Origin: a virus
Direction: 5' to 3' (one strand)
Virus record (IMG/VR): IMGVR_UViG_3300022939_000076
Coordinates: 1-32,760 of that record
DNA length: 32,760 nt
Position numbers and translations under genes: made by a program. The notes beneath the pieces are model-generated. The model did no database searches. It was not told the DNA's origin and worked only from the letters and a program-made list of their open reading frames with translations. This document shows positions 15,483 through 23,945 of this stretch, piece after piece (position 1 is the stretch's first letter; each line of letters begins with the position of its first letter).

Positions 15483-15815
15483 TTAGTTTTTAGACTTGGG
15501 TGCAGCCTTCTTTTTGGGTGCGGTCTTTTTCTTGGCGCCTGGTTTGCGACCACGGCGAGGTTTACCTTTAGCAGCGTCAACCACATCACCCGCCTGATCT
15601 ACAACAGCAGCTGCGGCATCTTTAACGTCTGCGAGTTCTTCCTTGACTCGATCAACACGATTTGCAACTTCTGCTTTTACTTCAGCAACAGTTTCCTTGG
15701 CTTCTGCAACGACATCATCAACCTTGTTTTTGACATCCGTTCCATCAACCTTCCCATCTTGGTTGTAGTCGAAACCCATCCACCAAGCTTTTACTTTATT
15801 CCAAAACTCTTTCAT
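15483..15815 (-). CDS. EF-hand-loop protein with amphipathic Ala/Val repeat and basic H1-like tail, 110 aa
   Basis: I take the ATG at 15815 because AGGAG lies six bases before it; an ATG eight codons earlier has no such site. After a Trp-rich start, residues 16-27 (DYNQDGKVDGTD) form a complete EF-hand calcium loop (positions 1, 3, 5, 6, 8, 12 correct). Residues 30-85 are Ala/Val/Asp/Lys-rich amphipathic helix (VAEAKETVAEVKAEVANR) like apolipoprotein or LEA repeats. Residues 86-110 are Lys/Arg/Pro/Ala-rich like histone H1. It may bind membranes or DNA in a calcium-dependent way; this is inference. Confidence 0.65.
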   Translation of the reverse strand: MKEFWNKVKAWWMGFDYNQDGKVDGTDVKNKVDDVVAEAKETVAEVKAEVANRVDRVKEELADVKDAAAAVVDQAGDVVDAAKGKPRRGRKPGAKKKTAPKKKAAPKSKN

Positions 15816-15823
15816 GTTATCTC

Positions 15824-16861
15824 CTAACACTTTTTCCATTGATTGAATTTAAATTTGGCAGACAGTCCACGGTGAGTATTGTTGTTCACTATTTCCTGTA
15901 CGTCCAAACCATCTCTTGCCATATCATTTATATCTTTTTGAGATATACTTTCTGGCCAAATTACAATATTGTAATTTTGATCTACATATTTTTCGATCAA
16001 TTTACAAACTTCCTTGTTTTTCGGTTGGTTATCAAACACAATCCGAATCTTTTCGGGATCAAATCCAAAATCCCCAATCTTGCCAAATGAAGTACCAGCA
16101 CAAGCAATACAGTTATCTAAAAATAGAGAATCCAACGGGCCTTCAACAACCGTGATCATTTTATCCTCACAAACTTGTTCTAAACCGAATACAGTTGGAG
16201 CTTCTTCTCTTACTTTGACTAGGATATATCTTAACGTTTCGCCACGCATGGCACGCAAAGACACAGCAGTGAGTCTGCCGTGTCTGTCAAAGAACGGTAT
16301 TGCTAATCTTGGTTCCTCCGTGACGATACTCGCCGCATATTTGTCATTAAGTTGTACGATATTTTTTATGTTGTCAATGAAGTAAAGTCTGTCCCATGCA
16401 GTTTTTGGAATTGACCTACTTTCAACATACTCGACAACCTCATGATCATATGGAAGAGTACTCACCCTGTCCATTATATTATCTATAAGATTTACAACCT
16501 TTGGCTCTGGTGGTTCGGCAGCAGTATCAAAGAGTTTGTGTCCGTTTGGTGTCCAGTTTGATCCAGATGGTTGCCACTGTTTTTTCTCGCCTTCCGTATA
16601 TTTTTCAAGACAGTATTCTTTGTAGGACACTGGATCAAGTTGTTTCAACACGTTACCAAAGGATGCGCCATATCCACACTTGTGGCACTTATAGATCATG
16701 TTGTTTTCTTTACGAAAGAAGTATCCACGCATCTTATTTAGTTTGCGCTTGGAATCCCCACAAAAAGGACACCTCACATTAAAGAGATAATCATTCTTGC
16801 GCTTGAATTTCTCAAAACGATGAGAGATATAGTTTAAGTATTTGACATCAACGTATAACAT
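15824..16861 (-). CDS. 61: DNA primase (T4 gp61-type)
   Basis: The N-terminal zinc ribbon is CPFCGDS...YKCHKCGYG (C31, C34, C59, C62), aligned as in T4 gp61 right after the IDxxYLxYI-like start. The TOPRIM catalytic core follows: VVEGPLDSLFL with E240 and D244, then IRIVFDNQPKN (D277). Length 345 agrees with gp61 (342). It makes RNA primers for the lagging strand with the helicase, not in this window. The start codon lies exactly six bases after the -10 box of its promoter, with no Shine-Dalgarno, so the mRNA may be leaderless. Confidence 0.93.
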   Translation of the reverse strand: MLYVDVKYLNYISHRFEKFKRKNDYLFNVRCPFCGDSKRKLNKMRGYFFRKENNMIYKCHKCGYGASFGNVLKQLDPVSYKEYCLEKYTEGEKKQWQPSGSNWTPNGHKLFDTAAEPPEPKVVNLIDNIMDRVSTLPYDHEVVEYVESRSIPKTAWDRLYFIDNIKNIVQLNDKYAASIVTEEPRLAIPFFDRHGRLTAVSLRAMRGETLRYILVKVREEAPTVFGLEQVCEDKMITVVEGPLDSLFLDNCIACAGTSFGKIGDFGFDPEKIRIVFDNQPKNKEVCKLIEKYVDQNYNIVIWPESISQKDINDMARDGLDVQEIVNNNTHRGLSAKFKFNQWKKC

Positions 16862-16867
16862 AGGAGT

Positions 16868-16896
16868 ATACTACTACAGATAGAGTCAAATGTCAA
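16868..16896 (-). promoter_or_regulatory. Sigma70-type promoter for the primase gene, apparently leaderless
   Basis: TTGACA (16891-16896) and TAGTAT (16868-16873) are 17 bases apart on the minus strand. The primase ATG begins six bases after the -10, which is where +1 should be. The -35 box contains the TGA stop (16893-16895) of the upstream glycosyltransferase-like gene. Confidence 0.75.
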
Positions 16897-17825
16897 TAGG
16901 ATAAGAAACGTTTTCCTAATTTTTTAGATATTTCTAAATGCTCTAGATATGCTGGAAATTCTGGCACTTCAGAAGGAAGTTCGATGGTGTCTAATAATTT
17001 AAAACAAAGTCTTTGATTTTGTTTTCTAATAGTAAGGGTTTCTTTGTGTATTTTCTCCATACCAACTTCTTCCCTGAGTCTTTTTAGTTCCATCACCAAA
17101 GCACGAGCTCTTAGATATGGATTTGGTTCGTTGTCATAGGAATAATCAACGATATTGAGTGGAAAACGAAATCCCCATTCCATAAGGGGTTTCATCATAA
17201 AGCAATTTCCAAAGATCATTGGGAGGCGCATTCCAAGAAAAGGTTTCCAAGTCTTCTCCGTGTAGAATGTGTGGTCTTCGTGCGTCTCTACCACCAAGTC
17301 AATTAGACAAAGATCATACCAAGGCGGAAACCTGTGAGTTTTTTGTTGATTTGAACCAGACCAAACAACTCTTCCTACGTCTTGCCGAATAGGTTCAACG
17401 ACATCTCTGTAAATACCCTTTCCAGCAAAGGTCAAGTATTGACTTACACATTTGTTCCACAACAAAAGATCGAAAATCATTTCTCGGTGGGGTCTTAGTT
17501 GACCCAACATGCATGTGTAGAATTGAGCGGGGGGTCTTGTGGTTTGCCAGTATCTTTTGGGGTCGGTTGCGTCATTGTCCCACACCATGCGAATAGTATC
17601 GACTAGCCAAAACCAAGGATAAATTATTTTTTGGTGATTTGGTTTTAAATTTTGCGGTGGATCAAGACATCCAGTAACTTCTATATAGGATTTTGCTTGT
17701 AATTTAGAATAGTCGTAGTCTGGTCTTATTTCTGCTTCATTTGCGTTATAATAAAGAATATCTTCTTCTGCGTAATTTCCGTCCAGAAGCTTTTGTATTT
17801 TTTCGTTACTATCAAGTAGAATCAT
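16893..17825 (-). CDS. Glycosyltransferase-like protein (GT10-type motif), 310 aa
   Basis: Around residues 180-210 the stretch LVVETHEDHTFYTEKTWKPF, then GMRLPMIFGN, resembles the nucleotide-sugar-binding motif of GT10 fucosyltransferases (FExS...YxTEKxxxxxxxGxxPxxxG). Upstream is a Trp/Pro-rich region and downstream a helical tail. If genuine, it would move a sugar from a GDP-sugar to a glycan. The match is limited to this motif. The ATG lies six bases after a TATTAT -10 box with no ribosome binding site, so the message may be leaderless. Confidence 0.5.
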   Translation of the reverse strand: MILLDSNEKIQKLLDGNYAEEDILYYNANEAEIRPDYDYSKLQAKSYIEVTGCLDPPQNLKPNHQKIIYPWFWLVDTIRMVWDNDATDPKRYWQTTRPPAQFYTCMLGQLRPHREMIFDLLLWNKCVSQYLTFAGKGIYRDVVEPIRQDVGRVVWSGSNQQKTHRFPPWYDLCLIDLVVETHEDHTFYTEKTWKPFLGMRLPMIFGNCFMMKPLMEWGFRFPLNIVDYSYDNEPNPYLRARALVMELKRLREEVGMEKIHKETLTIRKQNQRLCFKLLDTIELPSEVPEFPAYLEHLEISKKLGKRFLSY

Positions 17826-17831
17826 TACAAA

Positions 17832-17861
17832 ATAATATCACTAGGGGAGGGGATTTGTCAA
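17832..17861 (-). promoter_or_regulatory. Sigma70-type promoter for the glycosyltransferase-like gene, apparently leaderless
   Basis: TTGACA (17856-17861), an 18-base spacer and TATTAT (17832-17837) on the minus strand. The ATG (17823-17825) starts six bases after the -10. As at the primase, the -35 box contains the TGA stop (17858-17860) of the upstream gene. Confidence 0.75.
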
Positions 17862-18319
17862 GATAAAAATCCAGATAAAAATTGGGAATTCCCAATTATA
17901 AATCCAAGAGTGGCAGCTGCGCCCATAATTAACCATTGGCGTCTCTCAATGTGCCTAATGCGATCCTCTTCTTTCGCCTGATGTCTGTTCATATCAGAAC
18001 GCAAATCATTGATTGCGGTCATAATACTTTTCGTCTCATCCTTCATTTCATCCGCTAGTTCTCTCTGAACAGTAGAAATGCGAGAATGCAGTTGTTCATA
18101 TCTTTGATCAAACATGGAAAACTGTTGCTCCAATTCTACTTCTGTGGCGTTTAGTCTTGTTTCATGGGAGGACAAAACTTCACGGATGGACACGTTTAGT
18201 TCGGTGATTTTCTCAATAGATAAATCTAGTCTACTAAAGAATCCGTCCAGTTTGTGCATTTCGGATTCCAGTACAGCTATTCTTGAATCATTTGTTTTTG
18301 CTGGTTGTCTAGTTGACAT
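17858..18319 (-). CDS. Coiled-coil protein with C-terminal membrane anchor, 153 aa
   Basis: Residues 10-125 form a long charged heptad-type coiled coil (LESEMHKLDGFFSRLDLSIEK and following). Residues 130-150 (WLIMGAAATLGFIIGN...) form one C-terminal transmembrane helix. The layout resembles small phage XhlA-like or tail-anchored membrane proteins that aid lysis or anchor complexes, but there is no decisive motif. It overlaps the preceding gene by 11 bases, and its stop lies inside the -35 box of the next promoter. Confidence 0.65.
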   Translation of the reverse strand: MSTRQPAKTNDSRIAVLESEMHKLDGFFSRLDLSIEKITELNVSIREVLSSHETRLNATEVELEQQFSMFDQRYEQLHSRISTVQRELADEMKDETKSIMTAINDLRSDMNRHQAKEEDRIRHIERRQWLIMGAAATLGFIIGNSQFLSGFLS

Positions 18320-18854
18320 TGAGATGCCTCTTCTTCTTTTTTCTACGTTGAAGAGGCATTAGAGATGGATTGCGGCCTGGTTCGCCCTGAGCGTCTGTTC
18401 CTAATCCGGCGATGTTTCCACCTACCATAGGCCCAGCAGCGTTGGCTATTTCCTCTCCCATTGCAAAATATCTAAATGGGAGTTTTCCCGATTCTAATAT
18501 TTTTGCCTCGCTGATAATGTTTTCATCTTGAGAATACATATCAATTAAAATATCAAAGTCTTCTTCTGACATTTCATCTACATCACTCTGTTCTCTCAAA
18601 ATAGCGATGGCAGCAGCAAATGTCAACAGTCTCTTTGCATTTCTATCTGGAGATTTCATCAATGATCTTTTAATTTTGAAGGCTAATCTATCGAGCATTG
18701 TATAAGAATCTAGTTCGGATGAAGTACTAGGTTCTTTGATCTTGTTACCGTCTTTATCAACAATACCTTGAATATATGCTGGGTGCTGAGTAATAGGTTG
18801 AGAAAACATTCTCAATATTCTGTAAGCAATTAGCGTGTCTACTACTCTTGACAT
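18309..18854 (-). CDS. Hypothetical protein with basic C-terminus, 181 aa
   Basis: The protein begins MSRVVDTLIAYRILRMFSQP, has an acidic helical middle (SEEDFDILIDMYSQDEN) and a Gly-rich segment (AAGPMVGGNIAGLG), and ends in a cluster of Arg/Lys. AGGA precedes the ATG by seven bases, and the stop of the upstream gene is at its first base. Similar unknowns occur beside virion genes of marine T4-like phages in my recollection, so a virion assembly role is possible. Confidence 0.6.
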   Translation of the reverse strand: MSRVVDTLIAYRILRMFSQPITQHPAYIQGIVDKDGNKIKEPSTSSELDSYTMLDRLAFKIKRSLMKSPDRNAKRLLTFAAAIAILREQSDVDEMSEEDFDILIDMYSQDENIISEAKILESGKLPFRYFAMGEEIANAAGPMVGGNIAGLGTDAQGEPGRNPSLMPLQRRKKKKRHLNVN

Positions 18855-19231
18855 TAAATATTCCTAAGTATGTTTATAACATGAAAGTCGAGTGGTATCT
18901 CATCACCCCTTACTCCACCACTAACTATTGATTCTATAGGCATTCTATTAATGAATACTAAAAAAGTTTTTAAAATTGGCCAATGTTTTTTATCAATCTT
19001 AAAAAACAATAGTGGTGTCGCAGCACCGTCAAGGACATTATACAACACAATTAAGTGATTCAAAATTAATCTATCGTTCAGTACTCCAGTTCTTTCATAC
19101 CTTCTGAACAATCTCTTCAAATATTTAAATCTTTTTATGTCTTCTTCAAAATCTTCCATGCCAGAACATTCTGGACTATTGTAGTGTTTTAAAGCATAAA
19201 CAAGATAATTATCTTCACTCAATTCTACCAT
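18854..19231 (-). CDS. Conserved-type hypothetical protein, helical, 125 aa
   Basis: The sequence MVELSEDNYLVYALKHYNSP, then FKYLKRLFRRYERTGVLNDRLILNHLIVLYNV, is strongly helical and basic; it ends with an Ile/Leu-rich stretch. This pattern is familiar from unknown proteins conserved in marine T4-like phages, but no function has been attached to it to my knowledge. It sits directly after a fibre-like gene with a 15-base gap and a weak ribosome binding site. Confidence 0.65.
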   Translation of the reverse strand: MVELSEDNYLVYALKHYNSPECSGMEDFEEDIKRFKYLKRLFRRYERTGVLNDRLILNHLIVLYNVLDGAATPLLFFKIDKKHWPILKTFLVFINRMPIESIVSGGVRGDEIPLDFHVINILRNI

Positions 19232-19246
19232 ATTATTATTCTTATC

Positions 19247-19690
19247 TTATGTTACTACAGCCGTTCCCCCAATCATCCACCATTTTGACCCTGCAAAAAT
19301 TAGAGTAGCAGTATCACCAACATTAGAGAAGGTGATGGTGTCATGACCAAGATCACTGTCATCCAATATCATATTAATCTGACTAGAATTGGATGTCATT
19401 ATAATTATTTTCATTTGTCCTTCTACACCAGCGGACATTGTGAGTGTTCCGCTTGCGCCTGGACTATTGATAAGATGTACGTTGACAAGGTTAGACAACG
19501 CACCTGCACCAGTAATTGTTTCATGATCGCCAATAGAAACTTTATCGGCAAAAACAGTAGGTGTCGGAACCTGACCAAAAACATTGGCAACAGTTACCTT
19601 TTTGCTATCCGAACTCTGAACCACATAAAGTGTGTCATCAGCGGCTACAGAAGTAGCCGCATTTAGTTCTGAAAGTTTTGCATCAGCCAT
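19247..19690 (-). CDS. Virion fibre/decoration-like protein, 147 aa
   Basis: The N-terminus KLSELNAATSVAADDTLYVV, then VTVANVFG, is a common beginning of phage tail-fibre and head-fibre proteins. The rest is Thr/Ser/Gly-rich beta structure ending in a strand-rich C-terminus (TLIFAGSKWWMIGGT). AGGAG lies before the ATG and an AATAAATA late-type box a little further upstream. It is probably a minor structural protein exposed on the particle. Confidence 0.65.
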   Translation of the reverse strand: MADAKLSELNAATSVAADDTLYVVQSSDSKKVTVANVFGQVPTPTVFADKVSIGDHETITGAGALSNLVNVHLINSPGASGTLTMSAGVEGQMKIIIMTSNSSQINMILDDSDLGHDTITFSNVGDTATLIFAGSKWWMIGGTAVVT

Positions 19691-19711
19691 GAAATACTCC
19701 TAATCTAAAAG

Positions 19712-19719
19712 TATTTATT
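19712..19719 (-). promoter_or_regulatory. Late-type promoter box AATAAATA
   Basis: AATAAATA differs by one base from the T4 late box TATAAATA. It lies 21 bases before the ATG of the fibre-like gene and overlaps the upstream stop codon, with TTAGGAG between box and ATG. Confidence 0.5.
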
Positions 19720-20119
19720 AGGAGTCTGGGAACTCGTCATCGTCATCATCGGCAGTTGCAACAGCAGTACCAGTTCCTACGCCAGCACCAGTAGCGGTGA
19801 AGACTGTGCCTGGGTTAGAGTCTGTGGCGCCAACCAATGTGAAGTCGGTGTCACCTGTAGTAAGAATTTTGTACTCTGTACCATTAACAAGTGCTGTAGC
19901 AACAACACCAACTGCGGCTTCGTATTCAGCATCAGTAGCGGCATCTGCCATTGCAACAAGAGTTTCATAGACAACTCTAGAACCCTGTACTTTACGGCGA
20001 ACCCAACCAGGCTGTGCGATGCCTGGGGTTGCGGCAACTTCTGCTTCGTCAACCATGAAGATTTCTGAAGCAGGAATACCCGTAACTACGGGTTTTGTGG
20101 ACTTAGACCAAGCGGACAT
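19718..20119 (-). CDS. Virion-associated protein with acidic tail, 133 aa
   Basis: The N-terminal half contains WVRRKVQGSRVVYETLVAM. The C-terminal half has the phage motif NGTEYKILTTGDTDFTLVGA, then GTVFTATGAG, seen in many structural and fibre proteins. It ends with a run of aspartates (DDDDDEFPDS). It has a full late promoter and an AAAGGAG ribosome binding site, so strong late expression as a virion component is likely. The exact role (decoration or fibre) is not clear. Confidence 0.65.
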   Translation of the reverse strand: MSAWSKSTKPVVTGIPASEIFMVDEAEVAATPGIAQPGWVRRKVQGSRVVYETLVAMADAATDAEYEAAVGVVATALVNGTEYKILTTGDTDFTLVGATDSNPGTVFTATGAGVGTGTAVATADDDDDEFPDS

Positions 20120-20150
20120 TGTTATTCTCCTTTAGAGGTTTTTGTTTTGA

Positions 20151-20158
20151 TATTTATA
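20151..20158 (-). promoter_or_regulatory. T4-type late promoter (TATAAATA)
   Basis: A perfect TATAAATA on the minus strand, 31 bases before the ATG of the 133-aa virion-like gene, with AAAGGAG between them. It overlaps the end of the 706-aa gene. Confidence 0.75.
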
Positions 20159-22274
20159 CATGCTTCATAAAGTGATCGTGACTCTTATGGGCAGACGTTT
20201 GCATCTTATGTTTGTCAGCAGGTTTACTGTTCATATACTTGTTCAAAAATTTGGCAGCATGGCCCTTGCTGATCTTGTGCGTCTTCCCATCTTGAAACTG
20301 AACCTCTTTACCAACAGTAATTGCTTTTCGCATCTGAGGTACAATGTGTTCGATTTCTTTTGCATTAGATGCGTCACTGACTTTTGCGGGTTTAGAGTCT
20401 TTCTTGGTAGGAGCAAGACCTTTCTTGTCATCCGCATCGTAATCTCTTTTTGCCTGAGCAAAAGCCCTGTTAGCAGCGCTCTCTTCAATCTCTTCGTTGG
20501 CAATGGCACCTTTGATCTCTTTGCTAGTTGCACCAGCCTTCCAAGCAGAGTTTGCAAGTTTAGTGTCTTTTGGATTTTTTCTAAGTTTGTCGAGAAGTTC
20601 TTTGCGAGTACCACCCTGTGAAGGTGCGTTGATACCAGCGATTGCAACTTCACTGATACCCTTCTTCGCCTTGAGTCTATCCTTTGCAGCAGCGGCATCT
20701 TTGTTAGAAATACGGAAACCACCCGTGTCATGTGATTCCTTATCCTTTGACATCTTGCCAGACTTAGCGTAAGAGTTCTTCATGGTGTAGTTTTCGTTCT
20801 TCGCCTTGTGTGCGTCATCTACACTGTTGAAAAACTTCTTCTTCTCTTCGTCAGACATTGATGCAAGAGACTTGCCAGTTTTCTTCAACATGGCCTGAAA
20901 CTTTTCTTTGTAGGACATTTCTGCGATTTCATCAACAGAATCTTCTTGAGACTCTTCGTTCTGTTTCTGCAATTCTTTCCTAACACGAGGATGATCAGAG
21001 AGACCTTTCTTGACCTTTTCCATCGCCTTAGATGCACCTGTCATGTTTCCACCAGCATATCTCTTATCACGAGCAATACCCACGCCCATCTTAATATCTT
21101 TTGCAGTCATACCCTCTTCAATTTCGACTTCTTCCTTGATGCCTGGGTCTGTTTCCTTCTCGGTCTTTGCAACTTTACGAGAAAGTCTCTCAGCAGCCTT
21201 CTTGGCACGTTGGCGAGAATCTTCTGCATCGGCGGCAGGGTTCTTAGTTCTATACTCGTCTAATTTTGCCTTCTTAGCTGCAGCAAAGGGGTTGTTCGTG
21301 TTCACAGTAGTTTCCTCTTCGGTCTCTTCTTTGGAGAGTTTAGCGGCAATTGCCATCTCTCTTCTTTTTTCTTTTGACTTACCTTTAAACTGAGGGGCAT
21401 CAGACTTTTGGAAGTCTTTGATAACTTCACCCATGTCCATGTCTTCGATCTTTTCGTCAAGTTCTGTTTCTTCGTTTGTGGGTTTTACTCTTTTGAATTT
21501 GCGTTCCCACACACTATGGTCTTTTCCAGTTTGTTCACCCGCCTGTTTAAGAGTCCACCCTATGCCTGGGGGTCTTTTGCCAACTGGATGTTTAATGCGT
21601 TCTGTTTCTAACTTTTCGTCAAGTTCGACTTCTTCTTTCTTTAGTTTTTTCATCCTTTCACGATGCTTGTCGAAAACAGCTTGTTTTTCCTTTTCACTGG
21701 ACTGCGGTTTCTTTCTTGCATCATACTGTCCAGTGTCAACTTCTTCACTGACAGTCTTCCAACTACCACCGGCCTTTTTATACATCTTGGCGGCCCAACC
21801 ATTGGCGTAAGCAGAAGGGTAGACATCAAACTTTGATTTTGCCTGCGACTTATACTTAGACCACAATTTTGGGTTTGTTGGGACATTCTTCTCTTCAAGA
21901 GTTTCAATGTCCAACAAAAATGTTTCCCATTCATTCAGTTCTACATCATCACTTTCATCGGCCGAGTTGATCTCACTCTCTTCGGTCTGATAGCGATTCT
22001 TTTGGGTGTGTTGTCTTGCCCGTTGAAATACCGTATCGTCACCAAGAACGATATACATCATAGAATTCAACAGAGTGTTTACTGCATCTCTTTCCTGTGG
22101 CGTTCCAACTTTTCCCATTTGTAGTTTTTCTAAACCACGTTTTAGGATGGGAAGTTTGCCTGTTGACATCAAACCCTGTCTGACCAACATATCAAGTCTT
22201 CTTGACATATCTGCTTCCAATAGGTCTGTCTGTCCAGAAGCAAGAATATCCCTGATATTTCTTTCAACTGGCAT
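20154..22274 (-). CDS. Large modular virion-type protein with DUF5872-like domain, 706 aa
   Basis: The protein is a chain of small charged modules. Residues 1-95 form a helical domain; 131-175 (PTNPKLWSKYKSQAKSKFDV, then YPSAYANGWAAKMYKKAGG) match the DUF5872-type motif; 455-495 hold a module with EEKKKFFNSVDDAHKAKNE; 630-706 hold a C-terminal domain rich in Lys and His (DGKTHKISKGHAAKFLNKY). Acidic linkers such as EEVELDE (214-220), IEEG (385-388), EIAEM (449-453) and EIEES (595-599) separate them and resemble T4 prohead-protease sites. A late promoter and GGAG precede the ATG. Probably a head-internal or tail protein. Confidence 0.7.
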   Translation of the reverse strand: MPVERNIRDILASGQTDLLEADMSRRLDMLVRQGLMSTGKLPILKRGLEKLQMGKVGTPQERDAVNTLLNSMMYIVLGDDTVFQRARQHTQKNRYQTEESEINSADESDDVELNEWETFLLDIETLEEKNVPTNPKLWSKYKSQAKSKFDVYPSAYANGWAAKMYKKAGGSWKTVSEEVDTGQYDARKKPQSSEKEKQAVFDKHRERMKKLKKEEVELDEKLETERIKHPVGKRPPGIGWTLKQAGEQTGKDHSVWERKFKRVKPTNEETELDEKIEDMDMGEVIKDFQKSDAPQFKGKSKEKRREMAIAAKLSKEETEEETTVNTNNPFAAAKKAKLDEYRTKNPAADAEDSRQRAKKAAERLSRKVAKTEKETDPGIKEEVEIEEGMTAKDIKMGVGIARDKRYAGGNMTGASKAMEKVKKGLSDHPRVRKELQKQNEESQEDSVDEIAEMSYKEKFQAMLKKTGKSLASMSDEEKKKFFNSVDDAHKAKNENYTMKNSYAKSGKMSKDKESHDTGGFRISNKDAAAAKDRLKAKKGISEVAIAGINAPSQGGTRKELLDKLRKNPKDTKLANSAWKAGATSKEIKGAIANEEIEESAANRAFAQAKRDYDADDKKGLAPTKKDSKPAKVSDASNAKEIEHIVPQMRKAITVGKEVQFQDGKTHKISKGHAAKFLNKYMNSKPADKHKMQTSAHKSHDHFMKHV

Positions 22275-22309
22275 GTAAATTCTCCAAAATAATATTTAAT
22301 GTTTCAATA

Positions 22310-22317
22310 TATTTATA
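22310..22317 (-). promoter_or_regulatory. T4-type late promoter (TATAAATA)
   Basis: A perfect TATAAATA on the minus strand, 35 bases before the ATG of the 706-aa gene, with TTTTGGAG in the leader. It overlaps the stop codon of the radical SAM gene. Confidence 0.75.
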
Positions 22318-23923
22318 AAGATAACTTCTTCTGTTTGTACTCTTCTATAGAATCTTTGACCATTTCTCTGGGTGGATTCATCATACTAGGCAGTTCTCTA
22401 AATGTTTTGGTCAACATATCATTCTTTGTAAATCCAACTCCCTGCCAATTTGACTGATTAAAGATAGGTACACCACGATCCCAGTATCTTTCGTGTCCAA
22501 ATATTTCTTCCTGCACGCCAATGAATGCTTCAATATAGTCAAAGTGTTCGTTTTTCCAGAGGTAACTACCCATTTGAAACTGTGGTGAGTTTACATCTGG
22601 AACCATTTTCTTAATTCTCCACTTAAAATAGTCAGCAATATTTGGGTTGTTGTAAATATGATCCAGTCTATCCCCAACTGGTTTAATTTCTATTGGTTGC
22701 AAGGTTGTATATCCATATTTATCCATATTGTTGGACATATCATTGGGTCTCGAAAACCCGCTATCCCTAATGATGTGTAGAGGAAACATTGATACTGCCT
22801 CACCATACCAATTTTCGTCAATCCATTTGAATGTTTTGTCCAGTGTTTCTCTGGTTTCGTGAGGTAGTCCCCAAATAAAACTCATTTCGCCACGATAAAA
22901 ATCATTGTGTTTGAGGAAATATTTCTTTGCTTCTAATATACCAGGCAGGATTTTTTCTGGGTCTCCCCCTTTACCAATTGCTTTAGCAGATGCATGATTC
23001 GTAGATTCGATGCCATACAAGTGACTGTTAAATCTCATCCTTGCCAGTTCTTCCAGATCACCTTCCCTCATGGTCATTAGATCAGCACGAACATATCCAG
23101 TGAAATTTGGTTTGAAGTCCAATGATTGAACAACATCACCGTACTTTCTTATTTTTTCAACATAATCATTGAATGTGTCATCTGTAATAATGTATTCTGT
23201 AAGACCCCACTTGTCGTAATTTTCTTTGATGTTTGTTTCAAAGTCTTCTTTGCTACGAGTGTAGTCTTCTTTAACCCCTAGAATCGGGAAGTTGCAATAA
23301 GAACACTTGAAACGGCAACCACGAGATGTCTCCATAGAAACAACTTCATAAGGTTTGATAAAATCTCTTTCCTCGTATTTGATGGAGAGTATTGGCCATG
23401 GCCATGCGTTGTATTCTTTTGTTCTCCAACAATCAACATGTTTCACAACTGGCATATGTGGAAACATCTGAAGATCGACACACTTGGGGTTTCCTTCTAA
23501 TACTGCTTTGATACCAAGTTCTCCGTATCCAGAGACGTAGTAATCTATGTTTGGTATCTGTACAATAGACCACACATCTTGACTACCAGCGCATGTGGTG
23601 ACATGTGGATAAGTTTCTTTGATGTGTTTGAACAATTCAAGAACTACTGGGGCGCTAAGAAAAAAGATTCCGCCAATACCAACAAGTCTGGTATCTGGCC
23701 CAATCCTACTTTTACAAAGTTCTTTTAGTTCTTCAATTGTCCAAGAAAAGATAAAATCTACCACCTCAACATCAAGATCAAACTCATCTCTTATGTAGGT
23801 AGCAATTCTATATGTTCCAGAAGTTCTACTTCTGGTTTCATACACTGGTTCATCACCAAACTCTTTTACTGTATTTGCATATCCCGCCATTCCAGTAAAA
23901 AGTAACACATCAACTTTTGACAT
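22313..23923 (-). CDS. Radical SAM enzyme with B12-binding-like N-terminal region
   Basis: The [4Fe-4S] site is GCRFKCSYCNF with C203, C207 and C210 (CxxxCxxC), preceded by SMETSRG, typical of B12-associated radical SAM enzymes. The N-terminal 160 residues have the Rossmann-like LLFTGM... and LVGIGGIFFL...SGYGELG pattern of the B12-binding-like domain, but the DxHxxG cobalamin motif is not seen. The C-terminal 200 residues are unassigned. Reaction unknown. It lies between structural genes in late orientation, next to an SGNH gene. GGAT precedes the ATG. Confidence 0.85.
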   Translation of the reverse strand: MSKVDVLLFTGMAGYANTVKEFGDEPVYETRSRTSGTYRIATYIRDEFDLDVEVVDFIFSWTIEELKELCKSRIGPDTRLVGIGGIFFLSAPVVLELFKHIKETYPHVTTCAGSQDVWSIVQIPNIDYYVSGYGELGIKAVLEGNPKCVDLQMFPHMPVVKHVDCWRTKEYNAWPWPILSIKYEERDFIKPYEVVSMETSRGCRFKCSYCNFPILGVKEDYTRSKEDFETNIKENYDKWGLTEYIITDDTFNDYVEKIRKYGDVVQSLDFKPNFTGYVRADLMTMREGDLEELARMRFNSHLYGIESTNHASAKAIGKGGDPEKILPGILEAKKYFLKHNDFYRGEMSFIWGLPHETRETLDKTFKWIDENWYGEAVSMFPLHIIRDSGFSRPNDMSNNMDKYGYTTLQPIEIKPVGDRLDHIYNNPNIADYFKWRIKKMVPDVNSPQFQMGSYLWKNEHFDYIEAFIGVQEEIFGHERYWDRGVPIFNQSNWQGVGFTKNDMLTKTFRELPSMMNPPREMVKDSIEEYKQKKLSL

Positions 23924-23945
23924 TTTTTATCCATTCATAAAGATA

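Noticed and set aside
20160-21810. Several plus-strand frames opposite the 706-aa gene
   Set aside because: They are rich in Leu, Phe and Ser, as expected from the antisense of Lys/Glu-rich coding sequence, and lack ribosome binding sites.
22313-23923. Functional cobalamin-binding domain in the radical SAM protein
   Set aside because: The Rossmann-like region is present but the DxHxxG cobalamin motif is not seen, so B12 dependence is not claimed.
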